DNA from: a virus
Length of the DNA: 64,000 nucleotides
Reading direction: 5' to 3' (one strand)
IMG/VR virus record: IMGVR_UViG_3300010885_007382
Span: 1 to 64,000 of that record
Position numbers and translations under genes: made by a program. Each line of letters opens with the position of its first letter. Within the stretch, counting starts at the first letter, position 1. Below, piece by piece: positions 63,544 through 64,000 of the stretch. The notes below the pieces were generated by a model. It was not told the DNA's origin. It saw nothing but the letters and a program-made list of their open reading frames with translations, and searched no databases.

Positions 63544-64000
63544 TTTCATAGACTCCCACGGGTGAGACATAACCTTCTACGCCAATCTTTTCCACTTCAT
63601 AAAGTAAATCTTTAGGAATGTTTTTGTAATAAGAGTTTTCAGCATCGATACCGAGACTGGCGCAATCGGCAGCAATGTTTCTGATAACCTCTCTGTAGTT
63701 ATCTAGTAGAGCATAATCCATGTGCCAGCAACGCACAACAAACAAACCTGTAAGACCGATTTGATCTTTCACAGGACTATTTGATGGGTGATGCTTCACA
63801 AAGACATACTTGTTTTCATAAGCAGGATCACTCCACTTAAAGTTTTCATTAATCTTATACCTACCAGATAACTTACAGATACGCTTTGCCTTGATGTTCT
63901 TATACTCTGTCTCTAGAAAAGTAGAAACAAACAGAAACATAGAACGAGTTTCGGCAATACTATTACCAATACCATACTGAGCGATGTTCTGTGATATCTC
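63536..64000 (-). CDS. 3' part of an uncharacterised, possibly glycan-related protein
   Basis: The frame is open to the window edge, so only the C-terminal 154 residues are seen. It has ICKLSGRYKINENFKWSD, a phrase like the K-x-SGRY motif of some glycan-modifying proteins, and VRCWHMDYALLDNYREVI. It overlaps the rmlB-like start by 8 bases. Function unclear without the N-terminus. Confidence 0.55.
   Translation of the reverse strand, partial: EISQNIAQYGIGNSIAETRSMFLFVSTFLETEYKNIKAKRICKLSGRYKINENFKWSDPAYENKYVFVKHHPSNSPVKDQIGLTGLFVVRCWHMDYALLDNYREVIRNIAADCASLGIDAENSYYKNIPKDLLYEVEKIGVEGYVSPVGVYENE

Overview
The window is a 64-kb piece of a large, AT-rich tailed-phage genome of the T4 superfamily (myovirus). 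Replication proteins are T4-type: gp43 family-B polymerase, gp41-like helicase, gp61-like primase, UvsX and RNase H. The window also holds PhoH and a DUF6433 protein, T4-like late promoters (TAAATA), five tRNA genes with encoded CCA and dense, overlapping small genes. A B12-dependent class II ribonucleotide reductase, ThyX, an L,D-transpeptidase and LpxH-like/GT4 lipid genes point to an alphaproteobacterial host, most likely Rhizobiales or Caulobacterales. The host assignment is inference; the phage type is well supported. Nearly everything is on the minus strand. The only plus-strand genes are a two-gene spanin cassette near 48.3-48.9 kb.

Layout. 0-7.4 kb: end of a virion gene, phoH, many small unknown genes, four tRNAs, and three strong sigma70-type promoters that each carry the same 17-bp palindrome. 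7.4-8.8 kb: an adenine-methyltransferase/nuclease pair that looks like a restriction-modification unit. 9-20 kb: RNase H, SprT-like protein, glutaredoxin, two GIY-YIG nucleases, NrdJ, ThyX, L,D-transpeptidase, lysozyme, primase. 20-31 kb: M15 endolysin and a virion/late block containing two proteins rich in possible prohead-protease sites, an Ig-like protein, a nucleotidyltransferase-protease-kinase fusion, a ligase-like protein with a capsid-targeting-like N-terminus and a nuclease-like protein. 31-39 kb: deaminase, Dps, SpeD, exported proteins, a CysC plus sulfotransferase pair, RlpA, a PNK-type phosphatase and three 2OG-Fe(II) oxygenases. 39-48 kb: tRNA-Arg, helicase, UvsX, flavin-dependent halogenase homologue, DNA polymerase, Bfd-like ferredoxin. 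48-54 kb: spanins, putative holin, small genes. 53-57 kb: GT4 glycosyltransferase, LpxH-like phosphoesterase, a full-length acyl-CoA dehydrogenase. 57-64 kb: a nucleotide-sugar and glycosylation cluster.

Two transcription programmes can be read from the DNA. TTGACA-N16/17-TATAAT promoters precede nucleic-acid and small-gene blocks; four of them carry the TGCGACA-N3-TGTCGCA palindrome. TAAATA late-type motifs precede virion, lysis and several exported or envelope-related genes. The genes combine nucleotide supply and replication with unusually heavy host remodelling: peptidoglycan enzymes, sulfation, sugar biosynthesis, lipid metabolism and iron handling. The most unusual elements are the acyl-CoA dehydrogenase, the sulfation pair, the restriction-modification-like pair, the predicted head polyproteins with a late repair-like cassette, and the palindrome-marked promoter family.
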